Positions 21,201-32,700 of a stretch of 64,000 nucleotides of DNA are shown in pieces. The stretch is from Pisaster brevispinus (Eukaryota > Echinodermata > Asteroidea > Forcipulatida > Asteriidae), in contig JAMKCF010000008.1 of the NCBI GenBank assembly GCA_023634235.1, positions 14,991,627 through 15,055,626 of the forward strand, in the 5' to 3' direction. Position 1 is the stretch's first letter, and every line of letters begins with the position of its first letter. The position numbers and the translations under genes were made by a program. The notes under the pieces were generated by a model. It did not search any database. It was not told where the DNA came from and was given only the letters and a program-made list of their open reading frames with translations.

Positions 21201-22055
21201 CCAGGTGGTCAGGCCAGTCCCTACATTGTATGTACAGATGTAACAGGAAATACATACAGTCATGACAGTACACTTTATGTACTTAGTGAAAATGCTGACA
21301 GACCACTAGTGAAATGACAAGCTCACTGGTCCCTCTGGCCAGTCATGGAAAAAGAAAACCCTGCTTACCATATATATACAGTGCATGCTTGGTTTCATAT
21401 GACACTATTGCAAACACTTGGACTAGAAGTGGACACACTTGTACAACCAGTCTTGGGCCCAATTTCAAGGCAATGCTATACTGGCACAGAATTACTGCGC
21501 TTATACGGTGCCCTGTATACTAGCGCTTGGTTCAGGGCTCGAATTTTACACCAGACCACGGGCCTGAGGCCAGCAGTGTGAGTGTCGGGCCAGTAAACTC
21601 ATGACCGGACTAGTCTGTCGGTTTTGTGTTTTTTTTAATTGAACAATAAAACCTCTCTGTCTGTAGACCTAATATCTTGAAGAACAAAAATAAAAGTAAA
21701 AATAAATGTTCAATTGTTGACTTTGAGTGTGATTCACTCTTCAATTCTATTGAGTCTTAAAGTAGACAAGTGAGAAATAAAAACAGTTAAATTGTGTCAG
21801 GAAGATTTCTGGTCATTGTAAAAGCAATTCTGGTCCACTAAACATTTTGAGCAACAAGCCCAGAGGTCTTGTGGATGTTTTTCTCCAAAATTCGAGCCCA
21901 GCAGCTCTACTATGTAAACATGGTAAATGATGTACATGTAAGCACACAATTCCCAGTAAGCAGAGCCATGAAATTAAGTCCTGTACACATTTGGTTTGGA
22001 TTGATTTGATTAAATGGTCATTCATACACTTGTTACATGAAGATACTCATACAGC
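18293..22055 (+). other. Non-coding stretch, probable NDRG intron 1
   Basis: Dense in ACATGTAC palindromes, including an alternating run (TACATGTACATGTACATGTG and onward) at 19745-19785. No exons or complete mobile elements identified; GGGCCCAATTTCA near 21456 and AGCAGAGCCATGAAATT near 21960 are ends of a dispersed inverted-repeat family. Confidence 0.5.
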
Positions 22056-22205
22056 AGGCCTGGAATTCTTTGAGAGGGCAAGGCCATTTTCATTTTGCAA
22101 AGGGCAACTGCATTGGAACATTTTTAAGCCTTTGGGAAACTTTTGAAGGGGCACCAAGGCCAAGAGACCAGGTGGCAACAGAGGCCATGGCCTCCGTTGC
22201 AGTGT
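22056..22205. mobile_element. AGGCCTGGA inverted-repeat element, copy 2
   Basis: Shares with copy 1 the opening CAGGCCTGGAATTC, GAGGGCAAGGCCATTTTCAT, GGGGCACCAAGGCCAAGA and GAGGCCATGGCCTCCG. The right terminal repeat is weak. Confidence 0.7.
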
Positions 22206-22469
22206 ACCACACAGATCCTTGCCGTTTGATCAGTTGATTGCTGGAACATGTGTTACGTGTCGTCCTTTATTTTGCCATGTGTACTGTCGCGATGCTTGAC
22301 TACATGTATCTAATATAGGAGCCCTACATGTATATGGATAATTATGGGATGCTTCACAGCGATGTTTCCAAAATAATCGTTCCTCGCCCGTTTGTCCAAA
22401 CAAGACAAGGTTGTGTCACAGTAGACAAAGGTGGTTTCTATGGAGTCGTCCACAGAACTTTCAGAGTGT

Positions 22470-22488
22470 GGGGTGGGGTGGGGTGGGG
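22470..22488 (+). other. Potential G-quadruplex
   Basis: Four runs of GGGG separated by single T residues (GGGGTGGGGTGGGGTGGGG). This fits the canonical quadruplex pattern with one-base loops. It lies in the probable NDRG intron 1. Confidence 0.75.
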
Positions 22489-22763
22489 TAGAGCAGATGA
22501 GTTTCCGTGTCAATCAATCAATCAACATTTACAACACAATGTAGTTCCATACATAAATAAAAATAAACAACTTGTAGGCCGGCATGCCTTGTACAGTTGT
22601 ACAAAACAAAACAAAGATAGATGGAAAGTAAATTATAAAGTATTATAATTTAGTGTCTACAGTATTCTGTGTTTATTGTGAATTTCTTTTCAAGGGACAG
22701 TTACTGTACAATGTATCATGTGAGTTATGCAAAACAAATATTGAATGCATTTCACTTGGGCAT

Positions 22764-22919
22764 TGTCGCAGAATATCACTCTGTGAAATCTGGCTTTAAA
22801 TTCCATTTCACAAGGCGAAGGAATAGTCTAGATTTCACCTACTGTAATGATTAATTCCATTTCACAAGGCGAAGGAATAGTCTAGATTTCACCTACTGTA
22901 ATGATTATATTCCGCGACA
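22764..22919. mobile_element. TGTCGCAGAATAT inverted-repeat element with an internal 54-bp tandem duplication
   Basis: Ends TGTCGCAGAATATCACT and (complement) TGTCGCGGAATATAATCATT. Inside, the 54-bp unit beginning TTCCATTTCACAAGGCG is present twice (22801-22854 and 22855-22908), differing only at the last base. A related element is at 35554-35651. Confidence 0.78.
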
Positions 22920-25157
22920 TCACTCATGCATCCAATGTTTGCATAATGTACAATGTAAACTCTTCCCTTTCTAAAGCCCTATTAGCTTTCCAGCGTTCAT
23001 GCTGAGGGCAAACTTTTAATTAATTTCTAAAGATCCGTTTTCATTATTTGTATCGTGTTCTGGCACTATGCCGTGCACAGGGTGGATGGAATAACAGCCA
23101 TCAGTAGTCCGATCACAGAGCAGGGTGGTCGGACAATGCATGCAAGACATGCACTCTTTGCAGACATGCATCATGCCGAAACACTCACTGCCTCCTACAG
23201 GGGTTCTAATCACAAGACTTCATTAGTTGTTCCCACCAGCGACGTGCTGTTTGATATTCGCACAACCCTCCCCCCCCTCCATTCCCCCTTTCAAAATAGC
23301 ATATTGTTTGATGGTATCATAAAAAGGGTTGTTTAATTTGTCCCAATTTTAAATCGCTTGTTGGTTTTAATTGCTAATCTGATTAAAACACTCTTATCCT
23401 CCACATTCCTGAGTGATGAATAGTTTAGAGTTGATTGCATTCCAGTCCTACGGTTGCTTTTGATTGAATTGTCAGTACGCCCTTGGCCAGTTTGCCTGTT
23501 TCCACCTCACTGAGTCCATATCAAAGGAAATCCAGGTTTGAACCCCCTGTAATTTCATTGATTTTTAATGATTATTAGCTGCAGTCTAAACATGTCTCCT
23601 GTTGAGCAGTTCTTTGTTGTTTGTTTTTACAATGTTTTACAAATGTGTGTAGATAGCTTGGAATTAATTACTTATAATGAGTGATAGCATGGACAGTGAG
23701 ATTGTATAATTGTGCCATATGTACACAAACCATGTGTCAACTGTGTGTACTTTAGAGTGCATTTTAGGCGATGTGCATGCGGTACCATGCTGACCATATT
23801 TTTATGTGCACTTTGACTTTCATGGCAGACCATGGGCAGACATTACATGGCAACATTTTTTTGGGGAATGTTTTTAAAACAAGACTGTTAGGCTTGTATA
23901 CACATTTGTGTGTAGGCCTATGTAGCTCAAAATGTTTACTGGACCAGTGTTCTTCAGTATGTTACAAAAAGATTGGCCAACCCACCACATTTAAGAAGTC
24001 GTCGCTTAGGTTTAAAATCTGTCTGCCACATTTTTCTCCCTGCTTTCTTTCAAGTTCTTGCATTTCAGAGTTCAAAATGCAATCTTTAGAACCTTTGCTC
24101 AAAGAAGTCAGGAGGAAGTGGCCATCAGGAATCACCTCAGAGTGCATCACCAATGATCACGGAGCATGTACAATCAACAAATTTTCCGGGCCCATAAGCA
24201 TGCACCGAATCCCACGCCATAAAGGCTTCGCGCTCACATAGCCCCCATGCACCAGCCTTTAATTTTAAAAAATGGGGAACGTTGCTGGACCATAATTTGT
24301 TTACAAGACCAGAATTAATATTACACATTAAAGTTAAGTACATAGTGCAGCATGTTGTGTGTTAATGTTAAATTTAAAACACAGGACCATCCGGTCGTAA
24401 ACCTATACTGGCCTGGCACTCAAATCACTGGCCTCGGGCATATGGTCCAGTTTAAATGTTGAGCCCTGCCATTGCCACGTGTAAAGTCAGTGCAAGAGAT
24501 CAATGTTAAAAAACTTGTATAAATGCGCATATGCGCATATATGCATTTTGAACACAGACTTCCCAAGCCATTCCGATATAAAAATTACAAAACACGTCTT
24601 TCCTTCGGCCATACATGTACATGAACCCTGAGCTTGGCCACTGGTTGTTATTTTTGTCTTCCTGTTCCATACAGACGGAGTAAGGCTAAACAATAAAGAA
24701 ATTATCTAAATAAACACTTCTGGAAATGAGAGAATGCCAATATGCTTTAATAAACAACATTCCACGTGTTTACGCGTGTAGACTGTGGGGGATGCCGTCA
24801 GCGCTGATTGAATTTGCCGCATTTCCCCATTTGTACTGATTGAATTAACACATCCTGACCCTTAGTTCATCCGATTATTGAGTTCATCCTGGGTTGTACT
24901 GGGCAGTTAATGCAGGGTAAGCGAGGAGGAAGTGCAAGATATCACCAGGTTGGCTGGTTGGATTGCCGGGATTGCTGAGGGCAACAGCGCAGGGCATTTG
25001 TAGAGAGCTTAAAGATGTGCCAAGTTAGGGGGGGAGGGGTGTATTTCATTTCAGAAATTTAGTTAGCCCTTAACTTTGTAAATAATTTTACAAGATTAGT
25101 AGTCATGGTAGTCAGAGAAAAACACAAACAATTTAAGTTCTGTACATTGTACATTAC
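22920..25157 (+). other. Non-coding stretch, probable NDRG intron 1
   Basis: No conserved exon. A 156-codon plus-strand ORF at 23771-24241 shows no family motif and mixed composition; treated as chance. Confidence 0.5.
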
Positions 25158-25308
25158 TAACTCTCCCTGTTTTTCCAGAAAGTTCCCTAAAAATTAAACC
25201 AATCTTTCATTTTCTGATGAACAACTATTAAAATCTCCCTGATTATGGAAACTTTTTCTGTAATGTTGAATGTTATTCAAAATATTTCCCTGATTGTTGG
25301 CAGCTCTG
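25158..25308 (+). mobile_element. CAGAGCTGCCAAC inverted-repeat element, copy B (5' truncated)
   Basis: Contains AACTCTCCCTG, AAAATCTCCCTGATTATGG, TGATTGTTGGCAGCTCTG. The left terminal repeat is missing. Confidence 0.7.
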
Positions 25309-25697
25309 GCATGTATTCTAGTTATTTCAAAGAGGTCCCATAATTTACACACAATGTTTTATACAGAGGAACTACTGTCTTATTTCAAATGGGAACTTAT
25401 TCGGTGTCTTGAGAAAAAAATCTAAAGCTACATCATGTACATGTACTATGTACATGTAGTAGTTTTTCAAATGTTTCATTTACATGTTTACAAAAATAAG
25501 AAGTATCATTCCACTTAAAAATAAAGTGCTTTTGCTGCTTCACTAAAATAAAATATCAAGTAATAAACCACAAGGGAAACTGACTGGGTAAACCCAACAA
25601 TATTCAAAAAATAAAAATTATACAAATGTAAAAAAAAAAAAGGTAGAAAGAAAATGAGAAGTTGACAAATTTAAGTACATGAAAATACAAGTTAATA

Positions 25698-25866
25698 CAG
25701 AGCTGCCAGTTCTCCCTGAGAACAAACAAATCTTTCCATGTTCTGATCGACAAATTTCTGAATATGAAAACTGTTTTCCTACTGTATTATGTTGAATGTT
25801 CCCAATATCTTCCTGATTATTGAACAAAATCTCCCTGATTGCAAGATGTAAATAATGGCAGCTCTG
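25698..25866 (+). mobile_element. CAGAGCTGCCAAC inverted-repeat element, copy C
   Basis: Left end CAGAGCTGCCAG, right end ATGGCAGCTCTG, with AAAATCTCCCTGATTGCAAG inside. TTAATA lies on both flanks and may be part of a 7-8-bp target-site duplication. Confidence 0.75.
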
Positions 25867-26927
25867 ATTAATAAATAGAAACTCCCTCAAAATAGATAAA
25901 TAAATATAGGAGAAAAGTATGTAAACATCCATCCTGCAGTTTTCAATTTAAAGCACACAACTGCTTCTACATGATAGAGCTGTGGAAGTTCCATCAATTT
26001 AGGTGATTCTGTCACAACAATCCTGGAAAAAAATTCTTAGGACTTTAAATAACTAGTGAGCTTTTGGATGGAAACTTTTGGATCGATTTTAATTTTGTCT
26101 TTAAATAAATTATACAAGACAAAAGAAAAAAATGTGTTCAACTGAAGCTTGAACACTTAAAATAATCCAAACAGGCAATGCATCTTTAAGACAGGAATGG
26201 TGTTTCTCTAGATTTTATTAAAAGTGTCTATTCTACATATGCATTGTACACACGTACATTGTATACCGCACGCCACACTCAGTATTCACACACGCGCTGA
26301 TTTTATTACACAATGTAATTTACACAGTCAGCGCTATCCTGTCTGTGGTCTGGCAAACGGTTTGTAGACAGTGCATGCACAGTGCAGTACCAGCTTCTCC
26401 TGCATTGTTGGAGGTTGTGCGATTGTAAACACCTCTCCTGTAGGCAAGGGGGAGGCTCGGAACACAGGGGTGTCGGGACATTGGTGTGTGACCGGGGGGC
26501 TCCAGTTTGTACCGCTGTCCCCAATGCAGTGGATGCTCTGCTCAAGTTCAGATGGAAATTTTACCCGCTGAGTAAAATACTTTGTTTTGTTACTTGATGG
26601 CCAGTTTCATGGTTCAGCTTTACAAGAGAATCTGTCGCACTTGAACAGCAGACAGTGTGTGTTTAAAGCTGCCATAAAGATGTGAGTAATAAAGACTTTG
26701 ACCGTGTCAGCATAGTGATTGCTGCACAGTCGTCTCAGTGTAGTTTATATTGGTAATTGCCTGTAGTTTGTTTACTTGTATATGTAGTTGTAGTGTATAA
26801 TTAATCAATCGCTGTAAATTATCTTGCAAAATAAATATTTGTTGAACGATGTTCTCTGTACAGCCATTGGTAGTTTACACCTGATTCTTTGTTCCTGTAA
26901 GGACCAGGCAGATATTCGTGTAATAGT
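25867..26927 (+). other. Non-coding stretch, probable NDRG intron 1
   Basis: No exon or complete repeat identified. Short overlapping ORFs on both strands at 26306-26597 look like chance. Confidence 0.45.
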
Positions 26928-27309
26928 GGCATGTCGTGGCCGAGTGGGAAAGAGCACTGGACTCGAGCTCTGGTGCTTCTGTTCAGCAGAGTGTAGGTTC
27001 GAGTCCCAGTCGTGACACTTGTGTCCTTAAGCAAGACACTTTAAACTATTATTGCCGCGTCCTACGGATAGGATGTACATGTACATAAAGCCGTAGGTCC
27101 CGTGTGTTGTAATGCACATAAAAGACCTAAGGTGCACCTTGTAAACCATTACATGGTGCTACATGTGACGGAATAGGTCTCATACTTCGAAAACGTAGTT
27201 CACATATATTATACCTCGCTGGAAAATACTGAATGTTGAAGTGCCTTGAGCGTCACTGAGTGATGGATATGAGTGCTATAAGAAGCCATTATTATTAGTA
27301 GTAGTAATA
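26928..27309 (+). mobile_element. tRNA-derived SINE, near full length
   Basis: The head begins GGCATGTCGTGGCCGAGTGG (A box); GGTTCGAGTCCCAGTCGTGA holds the B box. The class II shape (long variable region) suggests a tRNA-Ser or tRNA-Leu ancestor. The body shares TGTCCTTAAGCAAGACACTT with other copies, then has a distinct tail: TGCCTTGAGCGTCACTGAG, GAGTGCTATAAGAAGCC and an ATTATTATTAGTAGTAGTAA 3' end. It is not a working tRNA gene because the acceptor stem is imperfect and it runs directly into the SINE body. Confidence 0.85.
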
Positions 27310-28044
27310 AAAGTGCATCTCACCCAAAGGAAGTTGAAATTTGTAGTGGATGTCTGGAACATTGGTATCTGTAACAGCCTGATCGATATCAAGGAGCCGT
27401 GTATGTGACGTAAAAAATGATGAAATATCATTGGAGAAAATGTGGAGGAAAAAAAAGGAAATGTGGAGGAAATGTAAAAATTGTGAGATAAATTGCTTTG
27501 AACTACATGTAGCACTGGACGATACACAAATGTTGACTGTCGATATCGTCAGGTAATACACATATCGCTGATAAAACTAAAAATACCCTATATGTACTTG
27601 TATCAAGTTGGATAACGTGACTCAATCAACCGCAGAAATATGTTACCACACGGAGGAAATGAGGGGTTAAATAAACTAACAAGACATGACTTTTGGGTAA
27701 AAACCACAAGATAAAATCACACAACTTGATTAGCTTGCATTTTGTGTACTCTTTGTCGCTGGTTCCGTCACTTAATTGCGTATCTTCATCCCCTAATAAT
27801 TAAGTACAGCACGCTTGGAACTCAGTGACAGATTGCACACATAATTTTACGTGCAGAGTCATAACGTACGAGGTACTTGTACCAAAATTTAAAAAGCATT
27901 TAGCTAAATATTGGTTTGTGGTGCATCATAATAGTGTCTACTTTGCTGTGGTAGATTGTTCTGGTAAGAACTGTATGGCTTTTTGTCTATAGAGAAAAGT
28001 TGGGAGACTTCTTCAAGTTCTGATAAGAATGTGTCCTGCTGTCA
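27310..28044 (+). other. Non-coding between SINE and reverse-transcriptase remnant
   Basis: No coding or repeat feature recognised apart from A-rich runs. Confidence 0.45.
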
Positions 28045-29271
28045 ATTTCAATTAGGTGCCGTCTTCTCGCAGAAGGTTGGCTGCAATGGCTTTCCATCTA
28101 TCTCTGTCCTGAGATACCCTCGCACATTCCATATAGCTAAAGCCAGTCCAATCTCTCACATTATCAAACGACGATGTTCTCCTTCTTCCTCTTGGTCTTT
28201 TCCCCTCTATTTTGCCTTCCAAAAGAGTCTTCTGCAGCATTTGGTTTCTCATCATTTGTCCATAGTAATTTGTCTTCCTGTATTTTACTGTTTTTATGAG
28301 GGATTTCTTTGTCAGTGCTTTTTGGAGGACTTGTTTGTTGGTCATTTTGGCTATCCAGGGGATGCTCAGCATTCTTCTGTGTGTCCACATTTCAAATGCT
28401 TCGAGTCGGTTGATTGAATCTCTCGTCAATGTCCATGTTTCTGCTCCATATAGCCGGCCTCAGGTCGACCTTGCGTCAACAAAAAACAGTCGGCGACTGA
28501 CTTTTCAGGATCACACTGCGCCTGAGCTAAGACCATCGGGAACTTTTCAGCCGGCGATTATTTACGACCTGAGCGTAACTGCGATGATTTTAAGACAATC
28601 GGAAACAGTCGCCGCTCGAAAAAATTAACAGTCGCAAGAGTAGAACAATTTCAACTTGTACGACGTGATCCCGACGGTCGCACGATTTCTCAGTTGTTGT
28701 GACCTGAGCATATTTTGTCTGCGCGTTGCCGACAATTTGTTGCGGGCGCAAGAACATCGTAGGTTGACCTGAGGCCGGCTTATAGTACTGTTGACCAGAT
28801 GTAGCATTTGATTAGTCTTAGCCGTGTTTTGATGTTGATATTTCTTGATGTGAAGATGTGTTTCCTTTTATTGAAGATAGATTTGCCGATAGCTATCCTT
28901 CGTTTGATTTCATCTTGGCATCGCCCATCTTCCGTTATCTTTTGTCCTAAGTAGATGAATGAGTCAACCTGTTCCAGTTCTTTCCCGTCAACCTGGATGC
29001 TGGTTTTTGACTTCCTCTTGCTGATGACCCTCGTTTTTGTCTTCTTGACATTCATTTTAAGCCCGTGTTTTTCACTTTCTTCTTTGATTTTGTCCACAAT
29101 GTTTTGTAGATCCCCTTCTGTTTTTGCCATGAGGACTGTGTCATCTGCATATCGAAGGTTATTCACATTAAATCCTCCCACATTAACCCCTCTGTAATCT
29201 TCAATTTCTCTGAAGATCACTTCTGTGTAAATATTGAATAAGCTGGGTGAGAGTACACATCCCTGCTGTAT
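28045..29271 (-). mobile_element. Non-LTR retrotransposon remnant (RTE-like reverse transcriptase), 5' truncated and interrupted
   Basis: On the minus strand, from 29271 down: QQGCVLSPSLFNIYTEV (RT motif region 4), NNLRYADDTVLMAKTEGD (catalytic YADD, region 5), GLKMNVKKTKT, FIYLGQKITEDG, RLRLIKCYIWSTVL. After a 328-bp insert the frame resumes as YGAETWTLTRDSINRLEAFE, RRMLSIPWIAKMTN, LLEGKIEGKRPRGRRRTS and DRWKAIAANLLREDGT before a stop near 28054. The EGKIEGKRPRGR...W tail is like RTE/BovB-type elements; clade is inferred. Endonuclease and early RT motifs are absent. It is a dead copy lying in the probable NDRG intron 1, antisense to the gene. Confidence 0.88.
28453..28780. mobile_element. 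328-bp MITE inserted in the reverse transcriptase, TATA target duplication
   Basis: Terminal inverted repeats GCCGGCCTCAGGTCGACCT (left) and, complement of the right end, GCCGGCCTCAGGTCAACCT. Flanked on both sides by TATA (28449-28452 and 28781-28784). Removing the element and one TATA restores the RT reading frame across WSTVL/YGAETW, so boundaries are reliable. The right end has one extra base. Confidence 0.88.
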
Positions 29272-29441
29272 ATTTACTTAAATATCAACTACTGTACCAG
29301 TACCTCTGAGTAAATGGGACTAAATCAAAGGAATTCTACTTTGGCTTAATGGATTGACGAAACTTCAATGCTTCTATTGGCCTGCCCTAGTCATCCTCTG
29401 CAAAATATTTAATAGAAATTGTTCTCCATCCCTGCATACAG
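29272..29441 (+). other. End of probable NDRG intron 1
   Basis: Ends in CATCCCTGCATACAG at 29441, taken as the acceptor for the start-codon exon. Confidence 0.6.
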
Positions 29442-29487
29442 GTCAAGACGTACACGTAAAGGGGAACCCTCGTCCGTCCAGCTGAAG

Positions 29488-29724
29488 ATGTCTTACCAAA
29501 AACTCTCTGGCACGGAGCCAGAGACCGAGGTAGAACTGAGCAATGTCCAGGCTACCGAGCCCGTGGTGGACAACTACCATAAATTGGGATCAGATGAGCC
29601 CGACGTGGAAGGATTTGACGGCATTCAGGTCTCGGACGTAAAGGCTCGGGCGTTTGATGGATTCGATGACACAAACAGGAGCCCTCTTCTGAAGGGGCCA
29701 GCTGGGGAGGAAGTGAAGTATGAG
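29488..29724 (+). CDS. NDRG: NDRG coding exon 1 (start)
   Basis: ATG at 29488 begins MSYQKLSGTEPETEVELSN; the exon ends GEEVKYE with donor GTGTGT. The exon itself probably starts at 29442 after TACAG, giving 46 bp of 5' UTR. If transcription began inside this region, an in-frame ATG at 29419 would add 23 residues. Confidence 0.88.
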
Positions 29725-32700
29725 GTGTGTTTCACGTTCTGTTTTTTTGTTATGCTTTTAAAACGAAAGTCAAAGCAAGTAATTTTTGTTTCATTCCAGC
29801 AATTGTTTAGCAAAAAAATGATTTGATACATCGTAAACTGTGAACATTTTGTGGTAATGAGTGCTCGTTCTTTAAGCCAACCTTGGATGGATGCGACTTT
29901 TTAAAACAATTTTTGAACTTGCCTCTTTTTCTGAAAGGTGAGAGTACACTGTACATTTTAAGCACATTGACCCGATTTCACTTGGCGTCATCTCCCAAGA
30001 TAAGTCTTGTGTTATACAATTTTGGGAGTCGGATTCACTGTGTGTTTCTTTGCAGTATGCATTTTAGGTGAGAAATGCATGGTTAGACCCACACCATATC
30101 CTTACACGCAATTTGACTCACAAAATGGCGGACCGTGGGCAGACCATAGCCGTGTCTGATGCCAGCAGTGCACAGGGTCTATATTTTTAACCCAGAGCTG
30201 CCAACTCTCCCTGATTGCTGCAGAAAGTTCCCTGAAAATAAACAAATGTTTCCATGTTCAGATGAAGAAATTTGAAAATCGCCCTGACTGTGGAAACCGT
30301 TTCCCTATTATGTTGAATGTAATTCTAAATATCTCCCTGATTGTTGTACAAAATCTCCCTGATTAAAAGATTCAGATGTTGGCAGTTCTGTTAACCCTGT
30401 TGGCATGGTAGGCCTATTGTATTTTGATTCTGAAGATAATTAAGAGAGGTTTGCGGTAACACCATGTGAAAATCTCTTTTGAGTAGTGTAGGTTCTGAAA
30501 AGAACCGGTGGTTAATGACTCAACGTTTCGATCAGTATGCTCTGATCGTCTTCAGGAGAATGGTTTCCACATGGTGTTACCGCAAACCTCTCTTAGTTAT
30601 ACTTCCACCTTGCAAAGTTTCAAATCCTACTGAAGATAATTGCTGCATGGTTGGAACTGATAACAGTAAAAGTAGGTGTTTGACAGACAAAATTATGTTG
30701 TTGTTTTATTGTGATACACACAGTACATTAAAAAATCTATAAAAGAAAATCAATAACAAAACAATGAATATAACCGTCTTTTTTTTCACACGTTTATATT
30801 AACAGCTTGACTATGTTCCTGATGACAATGGGATTATGTTAGTTGCTGTACAAGGAGATAGATCTAAGCCAGCTATCATCACATACCATGATATTGGATT
30901 GAATCGTAAGTGGAGCACAAGGTCCCTGCTAATAGGGTGTCGGACAGTCAATTAAAAAAACCTCAGTGGGCTTATTGTTTTTCCAGATCCTGTTCATTAT
31001 TAAAGGGAAAGCACATGTACATCAAAATGTAGATTCAGTTTGCGGGAACACACACCGTGTAACATCAACTTTGCTATGTAGGCTATTTGTTCTTGAGAAC
31101 TTCTCTTGCTATTTGTTCTACTGCCGCGGAGTAGATTTCAGAATTTGGAACAGTACTTAGTTCTGAAAAGAACTGTCTGTGATACATTGATACCTCACCA
31201 TGCAATGCCTCAAAACCCATATGGTATCGATGTACAGTACATCATTGTTTGTTGGAAGAGTACATTTCATTTCCATACTCTAGGTTTCCATAACTAATTT
31301 GTGACAATTTCATCAAAATTGGGGGCAGCATTTAAGTCAAAATAATGGAAGGCTGGTGTGCTTTGTCTGGGATTTTATTCATGTTCGTAGCAGGCCTGGA
31401 ATGCCATCTTTGAGAGGACAAGGCCATGTTCAGTTTGCAAAGGTCGCTTCCATTAAAAAAAACTTGAAGTCTCTGGGAGATTTTTGAAGGGTTATCAAGC
31501 CCAAGACCAGGGAGCAACAAAGGCCATGGCCTCTGTGGCCTCCGTGTGAGTCCATAGTGGCTTGTCATAGTTAGGCTTATTTTGATGGCAGCAATTAAAA
31601 TAAGCACAGTGGTTTGTTAGGGTCTTCAAATGCTGCATGTATTATCTCCCTGAAGGGTTGATACTGGAAGGCAGTTTGCTTTCAGTGATCTTTCGCTGCA
31701 TGCTTTGCCAGTTTGCAGACAGCGTAAACTTTGCTTCCGTTACCAATTTTAAAATTGTACCACACTGTGGGAAACAGTGTACCACATCAAAGGTTAATGA
31801 TGCAACATTTAGGGATAGGGAGGGTAGTTGCTAAAATTTGGTCAGCAGTTAGGCCTACTCAGGTTAACAAATTTTGTAGTGTGGCATATTCTATTCTTTC
31901 GTACTACATTGTTCATGTATTATTTAGTGATGAGCCATGATTTTCCTTTGGAGGGGCTAGGAAGAAGCAACCAGTTTGCCCAGGGTTGGGTTGGAGGTGG
32001 CGGGGGCAGGGCTAGTGGCAGGAGTCACACAGGCCCCGTGGCAGGAGTCACACAGGCCCCACAGGCAAGTGAGGCCTAAAGCTTCCCTTACATTTTTGTG
32101 CAACTCTGCTGAGATCAAGATTTTGTATTTAATTGTTGTATTTCAGATGTGACCTGCTTCCAGGGATTCTTTAACTTTCCGGACATGGCACCCATCTTAA
32201 AGCAGTGCTGTGTGTACCATGTGAATGCACCTGGACAGGAACAGGGAGCTGCACAGCTGCCTGAAGGGTAGGTCTGTCTGTCTGTCTGGCCTTTGGGTGG
32301 TTGTTTGCTCTTTTTGTCTTTTTTTCCGCTTTACAATTCTCAAGGGTACTGCATGTTTATCTACTGCATGCTGTACACATAACCAAAATTTGCACAAAAA
32401 TGTGTCCTTGTTGGTGAGACTAGTGATTTGCAGTGTGGTGCCCTTTATGTAAAATGAGCTTGCTATGTTCAAACATGGAGGAAGGAAGTGTGGAACAAGA
32501 CCACTGAGTTGAGCATGCAATCACTCTACATAGCACTGGATTGTGTCATACAAACGAGCAAAAGTTTATGCTCACTCGGTCATTTGAGTCACAAGAAAAA
32601 GTTTTGGGGAAAAAAACCTATTATGCTGTCACTATTTTCAAACATCGTGCTTTGGACTTGCGAGATCAAAACTAATTGTAAGATTTGAAACTTTTCATGG

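Noticed and set aside
23771..24241. 156-codon plus-strand ORF as a gene
   Set aside because: No recognisable domain, no splice partners in the NDRG phase scheme, and it overlaps an equally long antisense ORF; composition matches surrounding intron.
26930..27015. Functional tRNA-Ser gene
   Set aside because: A and B boxes are present, but acceptor pairing is imperfect and the sequence continues into a SINE body and ATT-rich tail shared by other copies.
28296..28628. Plus-strand ORFs over the reverse-transcriptase locus
   Set aside because: They are antisense shadows of the minus-strand RT and of the inserted MITE.
30519..30556. A complete, active hammerhead ribozyme
   Set aside because: The CUGANGA and GAAA boxes and stem II are present, but there is an extra base before stem II and no clear stem III or cleavage triplet, so only a hammerhead-like motif is claimed.
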